DNA of 64,000 nucleotides from Phragmites australis (taxonomy: Eukaryota; Streptophyta; Magnoliopsida; Poales; Poaceae): contig NC_084933.1 of NCBI RefSeq assembly GCF_958298935.1, positions 29,598,334 to 29,662,333 of the forward strand. Direction: 5' to 3'. This document shows, piece by piece, positions 1-10,487 of this stretch. Numbering within the stretch: position 1 is the first letter of the stretch; each line of letters starts with the position of its first letter. The position numbers were made by a program, and so were the translations under genes. The notes beneath the pieces are model-generated. The model made no database searches, had not been told where the DNA came from, and saw only the letters and a list, made by a program, of their open reading frames with translations.

Positions 1-1200
1 AGATAGCTCCTTCAGTGAGGGAGAAGATATAACCTAATGTGGATTTTTTAGTATCCACACATCCCACAAAGTTTTCATCCAAATAACCAACAACTTCGAG
101 GTTATCTGATTTTCTAAATATGAGAATGTAGTTTTTAGTGTCTTGCAAATAGCGAAGGACTTTCTTAACGACTTTTCAGTGGTCCGATCCTGGATTTGAC
201 TGATATCTGCCAAGCATCTCGGTAACAAAAGCTAAGTCAAGGCGCATACATACTTGAGCATACATAATGCTTCCGACAGTTGAAATATAAGGAATCGACT
301 TCATCTGATCAGCTTTATATTGGTTCCTCGGATATTGAAATGACTCAAACTTATCACCCTTAATAATAGGAGCAAGCGTAGCAGAGTACTTATGCGTATT
401 ATATTTCTTCAGTACTCTGTCAATGTATGCGTTTTGAGACAAACCTAATACTCCTCTATACCGATCTCGATGAATTTCAATGCCAAGAATGTAAGAGGCT
501 TCACCAAGATCCTTCGTATCGAAATTAGAGGACATAAATCTCTTGGTCTCAAACAGCTTATCCTTAACGCTGCTAGCCAATAAGATATCATCCACATAAA
601 GAATTAAAATGGTGAATTCCCCCTTTTTAAACTTTACATAAATGCAGTTCTCAACTTTATTTTCTTTAAAATCAAAATTTCTAATAACTTTAGCAAACTT
701 GAGATATCACTACCTAGAAGCTTACTTTAGATCATAAATTGATTTCTTAAGGCGATATCCCAAACGTTCATTCCCTTCTATGAAAAAATCTTCTGGTTGA
801 GCCATGTAAATATTTTCTTCCAAATCACCATTAAGAAATGTTGTTTTTAGGTCCATTTGATGCAGCACTAAATCATAATACGCTATAAGCATTATAATTA
901 TTCTGAAGAAATCTTTACTTGATACAGGAGAATTTTTTTTATTATAATCAACCCCTTCTCTTTGAGAGAAGTATTTTGCTATGAGTCTTGCTTTGAACCT
1001 TTCGATGTTCTCCTTAAAGTCATGCTTAGTTTTGTCGACCCATTTACAACTTACTGTTTTGGCTCTATCAGGGATTTCTACTAGATTCTATACATCATTA
1101 ACGTTCATAGACTTTAATTCGTCCTTCATGGCAATAAGCCACTCAAGCGAATGGTCACTCATCATTGCCTTTTTAGATGAGTTAAGATCTACTGTCTTCC
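1..1200 (-). pseudogene. copia reverse transcriptase / RNase H fragment
   Basis: The best open piece (595-176) begins just after the catalytic YVDD box, which can be read at about 596-610, and continues through the DLGEASYILGIEI region typical of copia RT. From about 175 down to 1 the frame gives an RNase H start (VVGYLDENFVGCVDTKKS). Between 1200 and 600 the palm region is recognisable but frameshifted. Ordinary retrotransposon decay; no host function is implied. Confidence 0.85.
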
Positions 1201-1441
1201 CTATGTCATTAACATCATCATTCATGTAGACAAAGTAATCGTTTGAGATGACTGGTCTCATGTCACACTATGATCTCTTAATCGGTTTATTGGGCACTGC
1301 ATGAATAGGACCGGGTACTGTAGGAGACTATTGAGACTCATTGTTAAGTGTATCATTATGAATTTTAGAGACCTCAATAGGGGTGCACTTACATTATTTT
1401 CTTCTAAAGGTGCAACCATCCGGGGCACGTGAAGAGGGCTT

Positions 1442-2290
1442 TTACATCAGCAGTGTAGGAATATAAACCCGCTTTTTCTCGAGATCAACTTTCCTAGGCT
1501 CCAGATCCCCGTTCTTAAGAAAAACAGTGTGTCTTGTTTCTACGAATTTAGTGATCCTGTCTGGACAGTAAAAACGATCCCTCTTCGATCTCTCGGGATA
1601 CCCGATACAGTGATAACTAACTGTCTTAGGATCGAATTTTCCAACATGTGGATTAAAAACTTTAGCTTCAGTTGCATAGCTCCCCACACGTAAATACTTC
1701 AAAGAGGGCTTTCTCTCAATCCATAATTCCTAAGGTGTTTTTTGGAACTATTTACTGAAAACTCAATTAAGAATGTGTGCGACTATCTTAAGTGCCTACA
1801 TCCACAGTCCAACTAGTAAACTAGAATAGCTGAATATACTTCGCACCATATCCATAAGTGTGCAGTTGCGTCTCTCAGCTACCCCATTTTGCTAAGATTC
1901 AGCTGGTGTAGAATATTAGGCTATTATGCCATTTTCTCGAAGGAATATGGCAAAAGGACCAGAAATTTGCATGTAAGGGGCATGTCTCCCATAATACTCT
2001 CTCCCGCGATCCGATCCCACTACTTTAATCTTTAGATTGTGCTAATTTTCTATATCAGCTTTAAATATCTTGAATTTATCGAGAGGCTCAGATCTATCTT
2101 TAATGGGGTAGATATACTCATAACGGGAGAAACCATCAGTGAAGATAATGAATGAATCAAAAACATCCACCAATGTCATCGGAAAGGACCGCATGTGTCC
2201 GGGTGAATTAATTCTAATAATCATGTGCACCAAGTGGCTCCTTTATTTGCTTAACATATTTTCCTCTAATACAATATATGCAGTGATCAG
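1442..2290 (-). pseudogene. copia integrase fragment
   Basis: Two open pieces on the minus strand (2233-2042 and 1702-1442) match the copia integrase core and the segment after it: FIIFTDGFSRYEYIYPIKDRSEPLDKF corresponds in position to the FITFTDDFSRYGYIYLM stretch of the intact element downstream (first 20 residues or fewer quoted from each: FTDGFSRYEYIYPIKDRSEP and FTDDFSRYGYIYLM). The second core Asp position here reads Gly (TDG instead of TDD). The 1702-1442 piece carries the post-core GxYDPK-like and PDRITKFVETRHTVFL block. Stops and frameshifts separate the pieces. Confidence 0.8.
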
Positions 2291-2689
2291 AGTGAGAGGA
2301 GTCTAAGGGTTGGAGAATTTCTTCTTAATGAGACGCTCCATTCTTCCCCTCGAAATATGACCTAAACGATAATGCCACAGTTTCGAAGAAGTCCCATTAA
2401 TTGTATTTCTCTTTCTCTTATGGTTTACACCACAGACATTCATAGATATAGATGATTCATTAAGAGGAAGCATATAAAGTTTGTCTTATCAGATGACAAG
2501 ATCAACAATATCTAAATTAAATTTAAGAATGTACTTATTATCTCAAAAATTACAATAAAAATAATCATCATCTAACATCGAAACTGAAATGAGATTACTT
2601 CTTATGAAAGGAACATCAATTACATTATTCAGTCTAAGAGTAAAACCACTATCAAGAACTAATAGAATGGATCCGACCGCTTCAACTTT

Positions 2690-3190
2690 AGCTTTCTTCC
2701 CATTGGCCACTATAAAACTTTGCTCTCTTTTTCTAATGTTCTCACGGTAAAAAATCCCTGTAATGAGTTGATAACATGCAGAGTGATACCTGAGTCAATC
2801 CACCCGGAATTAAGTTAGAAATCAGCATAAAGAGATTCATCAATGAACGTTATTAAATTATTACCCTTCTTTGTGAGCCACTCGAGAAAACCAACACAGT
2901 CTTTTTGGTAGTGGTACTTCTTATGGTAAAAGTGGTATCCGTCCTCCATAGGTTGTTGAGAGGCAGATGTAAAAGGAGCAGTTGCTTTGAGCGCTCTCTG
3001 TGCTGCCTTATCGTGCTTAGTGACGAAATACAACTTCTTATTAAATTTGAAATTCTTTTAGAATTTTCTTTTATTATTAAAACTGTTAATTTGATTCACA
3101 AGGTCTTTCCTTTTAAGCTCCCACCCTCTCTTCCTTTTGGATGTAGCTCATGCTTCACTTCTTCTTGTAAGTGTTGTAGTTCATCTTAAA
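2690..3190 (-). pseudogene. copia gag zinc knuckle and protease fragment
   Basis: Minus-strand piece 3033-2815 holds a degraded CCHC knuckle: two of the expected Cys and the Gly have become Tyr (YHFYHKKYHYQKDC). It is followed by the copia linker KKGNNLITFIDESLYADF, and then, after a stop, by the protease motif WIDSG near 2800. Cys-to-Tyr is a single G-to-A type change in each codon. Not functional. Confidence 0.8.
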
Positions 3191-4210
3191 AGCAATAAAC
3201 TCAGAGTAAGAGATGTCACAGTGAAGTGGAATACGGTTCGGTGCATGCCTGCCTCGTTTTTGGGGAGACGACAGTGAAATACGGAGTACTAGTAAACTGG
3301 ATCCCATTCCCAGGGAGTGGAGCTGATTGCTCCAGCTAGTGCAGAATGCTGTGTGCAACAAGCCAACATGCCACAAGAATACATTGGTCATGAGTTAGTA
3401 GTACAACGTAACATGGCCAGTCAAAGTTACATGCAAAACTACGTTTGGTGAATCTTTTCCGTAGCAGACATCGGCTTTGCAGACTACAGACAATTTACTC
3501 GACCGAGTACTGTGCTGTGGTCGAATTTAAGTACTGTGTCATGGCAGTACTTGCAACCAAAGGCAGATTAAAAATTTGTGAGCAAGATCGGAGTCGGCCA
3601 CTGGTTGAGCTCGTGCCGTCTCCTTGCCAGTCCAATATCAGACTAATGTTTGGTACGACTGCATGAGAGTCAGTGATCAATGCACCGGTACGGTCCTCAG
3701 TAGTAGAAAAGAAATGGACCTTGTACATATAACCATTAAAAACGTAGAGGCAGAGTACTTTCATCCGTGGAGCCAACTCGGCCTACTCCATTTTAATCTG
3801 ATCAGATTAGATTAAATACTGCTCGAATTTGTCATGCGTGAGGCGGCTGTCCGTCGTGTCTTTTCCCATAATTTTATGTCAGCTCGGAGAGTTAGGATCC
3901 ATCGAGCATGATGTTTCGTGCTGCATGCCTAACTTAGTGTCATCACTGCCGAAAACCTTTTAAAATGATCAAGAAATCATCACTGGTCACAGTCATGCTT
4001 TCAGTTCCATCAAGTGTAGTGAAAATTAGCCGTATTGCGCAAATTGGCTGCCCGTACTCGTAACATTGCTATTCCAGTCCATGTTACCCTAGAAACTACT
4101 ACTCGTAAAAGGTGCTACGCGGTATTGAAAGCTATTGGGGGTAAGAGGCTTAACCCAGTTAATTTGGTCTCTGTTGCGATTCAACTTTTCTTTTAATCCA
4201 GTTAACAGTA
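3191..4210. other. Intergenic, no gene seen
   Basis: About 1 kb of single-copy-looking sequence. Short open frames on both strands (for example 3495-3776) overlap each other and resemble no family I know. No repeat with another part of the window was noticed. Confidence 0.5.
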
Positions 4211-4530
4211 TAGATTAAACTAAAGAGTTCACATAAAATACAATTAATAAATAGTAAAAATTAGAATTAAAAATTATAAAAATTAGCAGATTATTTTCAC
4301 ACAGTTTGGAAAGGAAAATATCTAAATAAAAAGTCCAAATAAAATAAAATAAATAATAATTGAAATTAAGGTTAGAATGAAAAAAAGTAGATTCATATCA
4401 AATATAGTATGTAAAAAATCAAATGCCTAATAAAAACTCTATGTAAAATATAATTAATTAAATATTATCATGATAAAATATTATAGTAAGACTAATCACA
4501 TTATTAACATAAACCATTTGCTAGTTCTAT
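4211..4530. repeat. AT-rich dispersed repeat A, copy 1
   Basis: This AT-rich stretch matches 27036-28023 in the same orientation. Both copies share blocks such as AAATAAAATAAAATAAATAA, ATCAAATATAG and TTATCATGATAAAA in the same order. Copy 1 is about 320 bp and continuous; copy 2 is interrupted by about 660 bp. No coding content and no clear termini; class unknown. Confidence 0.7.
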
Positions 4531-6543
4531 ATAAAAAGGCATTCAATCAATAAAATGAATAACTATTTTCCCTATTCGATGACACTGTCTCTTTCACATT
4601 CAATAGGCTCAACCTTGGCTCCTGGAGTGGCTCAACAGCTACCTCCGATGGAGGAAGCTTGGGGCACGTACGGCCTCCTGCACGTGGCGGTCGGTCTGTC
4701 CGGCGCCGCGAGTTGTCTCGGCCCCACATGTCAGCACCCACTGAAATATTCCAAGATTCTCACGAGGCGATCCTTTTCGCGGCTTATTTCTTTTAGCATT
4801 TTAATGATTGCTTTTTACGGTTTTTTTCAAAAATTTATAAGATCATTCCCTCCTGAACAAGATTCTCTATTTTCTCTTTAAAAATCCCTTAAAAAGTTAT
4901 TAAAGATGAGAAAAAAAATAGAATCAAAAAGTAAATCAGAAAGAGAATGAGATGAAAGTAAAATGATAGGATAATCTTATAGATTCCAATATAAAATCCA
5001 TCTATGTGGCATGTATTGTACCTGCACATTTGCAGAAGATAAAGGATATCTATTCGGTTTTCATAGACAAAAGAGTATCTATCAGGCTATATGATCCAAG
5101 GCTTGACGTGGTTTTTTGGATTGTTTTAAAGTTTGGTCTGATTAAAGGCCAGCAATTTCGAACATTTTCGGTGGAGAAGAGAAGGACAGTGTCTGTAGTT
5201 GAAAGAGAAACGACTATTAGCTAACTATGTATGGCGTAAGATAATTCTAATTACAACCACAACATGTGATATTTATATGAAATAGGGAGTCCTGAAGCTG
5301 CACTAGTGCATTGATATGGTAGCTATCACACGCGTTTCATGCATTCATCAACAGTGACACGTGCTGGTGCATGTCGTCGTGTGGCAAAATCGTTGTCAGG
5401 TGAGAACGAGATGCACTTAGAAAATTCTTTGATTGCGCTGTGCAATAGAAATAGATTAAACATACACTAACAGATCTGACCGATCGCTGCTCTAATATTT
5501 ACGTGCAATCTAGCATAATAGTATGTGATATCTTATGCACTGTTTTGGGAGTGATTACTCTTGAGGGGAGGTTCTGTGTAGCTCGATGATGATTGCGGTC
5601 AAGTGAAACACGTGCATGAAAGTAAAGGTTGATTCTAGGGATTAGTTAAGACTAGTTTCATCTGGCGAATTTTTTGTGCGTTCTGTTGGACATCCTAAGT
5701 CCTTTATCATGGTTGAACTGCTCTCTTACTGCTACATTATTGCTGATATGGTTCTGTTAGATGAAAAGGTGATTTAAGTAATTAGCTTTGAACTCGTTCG
5801 CAAAAAAAGTAATTAGCTTTGAACTAGAATAACTAAACTCTAGAATACAACAGTGAAGCTGACATGCATTGTTGAGGATCCTAGGCCATTCCTAATGTCT
5901 TTTTCTTACGTGATATCTAAGAGGAGATATAGTAAAAATTGCTGTCAAGAAATAAGATTTCAATGCATCCATATGTATTGTTGGTTTTTTTTATGACTTC
6001 TAAGAATCTATTATCTTACAGTTATCTAGAATTGCTCAAAGATCTATTTTCTTTTATAAAAATAAGCTTTTTCTCTCTCATCTTTAAATTAATTGTCATA
6101 TTATCTTTTTACTTAGATGAACACCTAATTAGTGTCTAAAAAATCAACATTGGGAGTGGCCTTATACGCCATTTAAGCATTAGAAGGCCATTAACTTAGT
6201 AACCCGTGTTGAGAGCACATTTTATTTAAAATAATTCTTGTAGCTATGTTGCTAGTTTTATTTAACCTTCCTCTTGTGTCATTGACATGTGGTTAAATGG
6301 TGATAATATGAGTAGCATAGTCTTCGATCTTTATGATGTTCAAATGCTCATGTTATTTAGTGGCAATAATTGTGCTTTTGCCATTGTTTAATTTTGAGAT
6401 AAAATAAATCAAAAGGTTGCTAAAATATAGCTTGTGAAACAACATATCACTCCCATGGAATTCCTTATCCCCCCTACCCCCACCATCACCATTTTCCCAT
6501 CATCCTTTATATCCTTTCCTCATGCTGTAATTCATAAATCTTA
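4531..6543. other. Intergenic, no gene seen
   Basis: About 2 kb without a supportable gene. A GC-richer patch at 4600-4740 gives short open frames on both strands (4547-4741 -, 4555-4881 +) with no recognisable domain. The rest is AT-rich with stops in all frames. Confidence 0.5.
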
Positions 6544-6762
6544 GTGCATATTTGATAGAGCTTCAGCTTTAAAATTTTTTAGACTAGTTATTTTTAATTC
6601 TAAATTTTTTTAAGCTAGAGCTATAATCATATTACAGGTCTTTGATTGAAACATCTTTATTTTATTTTAGACCCAAAGTAAATATTTAAACTACTTTATT
6701 TTATTCTACAAACTCCAAATTTTATATAGATCTCAAAACTAAAACTTTGTCAAATATGACCC
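6544..6762. mobile_element. Tourist-like MITE, degenerate
   Basis: The left end GTGCATATTTGATAGAGC and the reverse complement of the right end GGGTCATATTTGACAAAG are imperfect terminal inverted repeats around about 219 AT-rich bp. This is the pattern of PIF/Harbinger MITEs that end in sequences like GGNCTGTTTGG. The left flank is TTA, the expected target, but the right flank reads TAT, so the duplication is not clean. Confidence 0.5.
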
Positions 6763-7377
6763 TATGCTTATGTCATTGGCTTTGCACTTAGAGACGTAAG
6801 GTCATCTCCAACAGAAACTCTAAAAATTCATTTCTTATAATACTATTATAACATCTCCTATCACTATTACAACATCTACTATTTTTTTCATCTCCAACAG
6901 ACACCATATTTCCTACCTTCCATTACTCTCCTTCTCCCCCTAGACCAACACGTAGACACTGTGAACAATATTGCGGGAGCCGTTTCCTGGTTGCAAATTT
7001 GCCGTGTCCCTTATCCATCCCGCTTTACTATAGCAAAAGAAAATATGTTTTGCAGTCTCTATTGAAGATGATGATTTACTGGCTAAGATCAAACCCTATT
7101 CTACTATAGCACTCCAAAAGGTAAAAGTATCATTTTCGTTGGGGATGGCCTAAGCTCGTGGATGAAAGATGATCGACCTACTTCGCAGCTACGAAGAGGA
7201 TCGATTCCTCTGAGATGATATAGCACTACTGCTACGGTACTACGAGATAGAAAACGCATCGACCTTTTTCCCCCTCTCGAACCATGGCTTGCGAATATAA
7301 TCTCGAATCTGTGGGCCGGTGCTGGAGCAAACAGTTCTTACAGGGCAGATGATCTAGAGTCCAAGCAATGCGAAAAT
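6763..7377. other. Intergenic, no gene seen
   Basis: About 0.6 kb of non-coding sequence between two repeat elements; no domain, RNA gene or repeat recognised. Confidence 0.5.
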
Positions 7378-8352
7378 GGAATTTTTAAAAATAATATTAT
7401 TTTATTAAAAAATTACAAAAATAATATGAAAAGCCACATAAATAGTTGCTAGTCGATACTCGAATTATCGACTAACTACCTATCATCAATCAGAGTACCA
7501 GCTAGCCCCTTTTGGCAACCGATAGCCAACATTTAATTCTACAAGGATCTATCGACGCTCCGATTGCTGATAGGTCATGTATCCCACATATGATATTCAA
7601 ATAAAAATTTATAACTTTTTTATATGATCTTTATAAAAAATTATACATATTATTGATATCTATAATTTTGTATTTAAACACTTTTCTATTTAAATTCGTT
7701 TATATGTCTAAAAAGTGGTTAGAAATTCCAATCTAAAAACTAGATTGGGAATTTCTAGCCACTTTTTGAGTATAAAATGATTGAAATGAAAAAAATGTTC
7801 AATTACAAAGTTATAAAATTGTTGATATGTACAACTTTTGTATAAAGATAGTCTCAATTAAGATCATATGAAAAAGTTATAATTTTTTTTTAATATTATT
7901 TGCAAGATACAACGCATGTCGAAAATCGAAGTGCCGACATGCCTATACACGGATAGGATCCATCTGCTCTCTCTCTATATTCTTTGATGCAATTTTGAGA
8001 GAAAGAGCAGTGCGAAATAAAAAAGTACAAAAGATAATCGGGAGATGATTAAAAAAACATAGACATCTAAAGTAAAGGGATGTATATATTATTCCTATAT
8101 ATATCATCTATCTATGAAAAAAGTAAACAAGTAAACAGAGTTCGTTTTTTTGGTTCCCGAGGCCCTGAATGGATTGGGTGTTTCTGCTTCTGCCAACTAA
8201 ATGAAGGCCTCGCCCTTCCGAATGCTTCTTTGATCCTGAAGTTCTCGTGAAGAGAATAAGATGCAGCTCCCCCTCTCTATGACATCTGTCTCTATAATTT
8301 TTTTATTCGAACAATATTTTTATAATTTTCTAATAAAATAATATTATTTAAA
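7378..8352. mobile_element. Foldback-type element with ~45-bp terminal inverted repeats
   Basis: The left end (7378-7422) and the reverse complement of the right end (8307-8352) share a long AT-rich match built around AATAATATTATTTTATTA. They enclose about 0.97 kb that itself contains a long central hairpin (7577-7915). No transposase frame is present, so if mobile it is non-autonomous. No target duplication is obvious. A related end motif occurs once more near 35150-35210. Confidence 0.55.
7577..7915. repeat. Long inverted repeat (hairpin), arms ~160 bp, loop 7 nt
   Basis: Arms at about 7577-7734 and 7742-7915 face each other across AAAAACT. The innermost 24 bp pair almost perfectly (GTGGTTAGAAATTCCAATCT against AGATTGGGAATTTCTAGCCA). 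Farther out the arms diverge but stay alignable (ATCATAT, AAAAAGTTATAA and GATACA blocks). If transcribed it would fold into an extended hairpin. Confidence 0.8.
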
Positions 8353-8586
8353 AGAAACTGCGAAAATGCAGGGCAGCTCTTGTACAGCGCAGCCGTGAAC
8401 GTCATGTTGTACTGCCCTCCTCAAAAGCAGGGCAGCTCTTGCAGGGTTGTAGGCTACCCAAGTACCCAGTGCTACAACTTGCTGCCTCGATCGGCAAGGC
8501 ATAGCCATAGCTCTACGACGTGTCGGCAATCCGAGCTCGCAGCATTTTGATGGGAAGACGAAGACCCATCTCATGCCTGTGGCTTA
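8353..8586. other. Short intergenic spacer
   Basis: About 230 bp with a GC-richer patch and one minus-strand open frame (8574-8344) that has no recognisable domain. I do not support it as a gene. Confidence 0.4.
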
Positions 8587-8875
8587 GGGCCTCCTTGTTC
8601 TGGCCTTTTGTATTAGCTTCTCTTCTGTTAGAAATTAAAAGCTAGAATAAATAGTTATTGAAAAATAATTTTTAAGAAGTAAGAAGTTTGTTTCTCGACA
8701 GAATGAATTAGAAGCTAAGAAATTAACAGAGAGTAGCTTTTTTAAAAAAGCTATGTGCTAAGAAGTTAAAATTTATTATAAAAATCAACCATTAAAATTT
8801 AAAAGCAGTTTTTAAAAAGAACAAAAACACAGGTTTCAGAAAAAACAAAAACAGAAACAGCAAACAAACAGTCCC
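8587..8875. mobile_element. Tourist/PIF-Harbinger-type MITE with TTA target duplication
   Basis: 289 bp flanked by TTA on both sides (8584-8586 and 8876-8878), the 3-bp target of PIF/Harbinger elements. The ends are imperfect inverted repeats: GGGCCTCCTTGTTCTGG on the left and, reversed, GGGACTGTTTGTTTGCTG on the right. The AT-rich inside is partly self-complementary (AGAAGTAAGAAG and similar). No coding capacity. Confidence 0.75.
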
Positions 8876-8878
8876 TTA

Positions 8879-9610
8879 ATTCGATTTGGTGTAGAGATGG
8901 ACATGGTTAGTTCTGACCTTCTGATTGATTTCGCTTGAACTAACAACAGGATTACTGCACCGTTAACTTGGATCCCATGTTCGAAAATCGCCTGTTTGGA
9001 TTCTCTATTCGCTATTCAAACTTGTATGCATGATATGTATAATATAGTTCTTTGCTTGCGTATTTTAGTGGAGTTAACTGCACCGTATGTGCTTAAAGCC
9101 TGAATTGTATAACTTCTAAAAAAGAGTGGAAAATATTATAAAACCATTCCACTTGGGCACCAGTTACACCACTACGACCTTGGTTGAGCTCGCGAAGGGA
9201 CACCTCAATGTAAGCAAAATTCACGGAAGCTGTATATGATTATATTAGCACAAATTAATTTAATCAAATAAAACAAAGCAGCCTTTATACGTGTATCACA
9301 CAACTCAACCAATTATAAGCTACACTATATACATCCTATCCGCCTACATATTAGCTCTTACATTTTAAAAGTATTTCTCTATTCTCTTCATACTTTTCTT
9401 GTTCTCTCGAAGAATATAGAGAACTAATGTACTCTCATGTGTGTTTTCCTTTTATGCTGTGATTTTTCCCGTGATACGAATGCACTCCATCGTTCAAAGA
9501 CCTCGTCTATTTATACACCCATGTGCATGGGCTCCAACCGACCAAGCACCCAGCTGAAAACGTCAAACGACGCACGCTGCTTCCTATTCCAGTCGATGGC
9601 ACTCAACCAC
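8879..9610. other. Intergenic, no gene seen
   Basis: About 0.7 kb, AT-rich, stops in all frames; nothing recognised. Confidence 0.5.
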
Positions 9611-10487
9611 GGTTCACAAATGCGTCAGTAACCGTCCAAAAATCACGGTTACCGAACTTCTCGATCCGGTCCGATTTCAGAAACCGAACGGTAACCGAAA
9701 TTTGAATTCAAAAAATTCAAAAAAAAAATTCAAAAAAATCTTTAAAAAACTAGACACAATTCTAAGACTTTCTGTGAAAAAAATTTCTAAAATAATGTCG
9801 TTTGCATCATATTCTATAGGGAGAAAGTTTGAAAAAATTGAAAAAAATTGAAGCATGCGGCTTAGTTATTAACTCACGTTAAGGAAAAGTGTAACATGCA
9901 AACACATATTTTTCTTGTGTAAAACGTATTTTAAGAGAATCTTTAAAATTGATTTCACTTTATTTAGAGTTTTATTAAATTCTCTATGATTTTTACAAAG
10001 TTCACAAGCATAAAGTGAATATGTTAAGAAACAACACTGTAATTAACTTTTTCATGTCTACTATTATTTTTCCTACGTAAATCATAGTATAAATAAGCTA
10101 ATGAAAGTGGTTTCACTAATTTTTGAGGTGTGATGGGTTAGTTATGAATTAATCTAGTCGCAACATATTTACACAATCATGCATGTTACAATAACTAATT
10201 CATGAGTTCATGTATTTTTAAAAGACATAGGATCATGTAAGAAGACTAACAAAATTAGTTTCATGATTTTTGGATTAGCAAAGAGTAAACTATGCATTTA
10301 ACTTGGTTTAACAAATACAATTTCTCACAGAAATCGCTCGGTAACTGACCAAAACCGAGCGGTTACTGAACGGCTAAAATCGTGATTTTTTTTCCAAATT
10401 TCAAATTTTGTCAAATGAATTTCTCCGATTTTTTTTGAATTTTTGACTGGTAACTACGGTTATCGCGCATTTTCGGTAAGGTGAACC
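9611..10487. mobile_element. Non-autonomous TIR element B, copy 1
   Basis: This 0.88-kb unit recurs at 29921-31056 in the same orientation, with long shared blocks such as AATAATGTCGTTT, CACATATTTTTCTTGTGTAA, TTTTACAAAGTTCACAAGCA and AAGAAACAACACTGTAATTA. The ends are inverted: GGTTCAC then ACCG-rich sequence on the left, and CGGTAAGGTGAACC on the right. Nested copies of GGTTACCG and CGGTAACC sit near both ends. No open frame. Superfamily not assigned. Confidence 0.75.

Larger units (their letters stand above)
1..3190 (-). mobile_element. Degenerate Ty1/copia retrotransposon, internal region, cut by window start
   Basis: Read on the minus strand, the stretch runs in copia order: gag zinc knuckle and protease (about 3190-2690), integrase (about 2290-1440), reverse transcriptase (about 1200-180) and the start of RNase H (about 175-1). 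Many stops and frameshifts break it, so no piece is longer than about 140 codons. It is related to, but clearly a different family from, the intact copia at 37-44.6 kb: the matching RT stretch reads GIEIHRDRYRGVLGLSQ here and GIKIYRDRSKRLIGLSQ there. The 3' LTR would lie before base 1. I could not place a 5' LTR, and the upstream limit near 3.2 kb is approximate. An old, dead copy. Confidence 0.9.
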
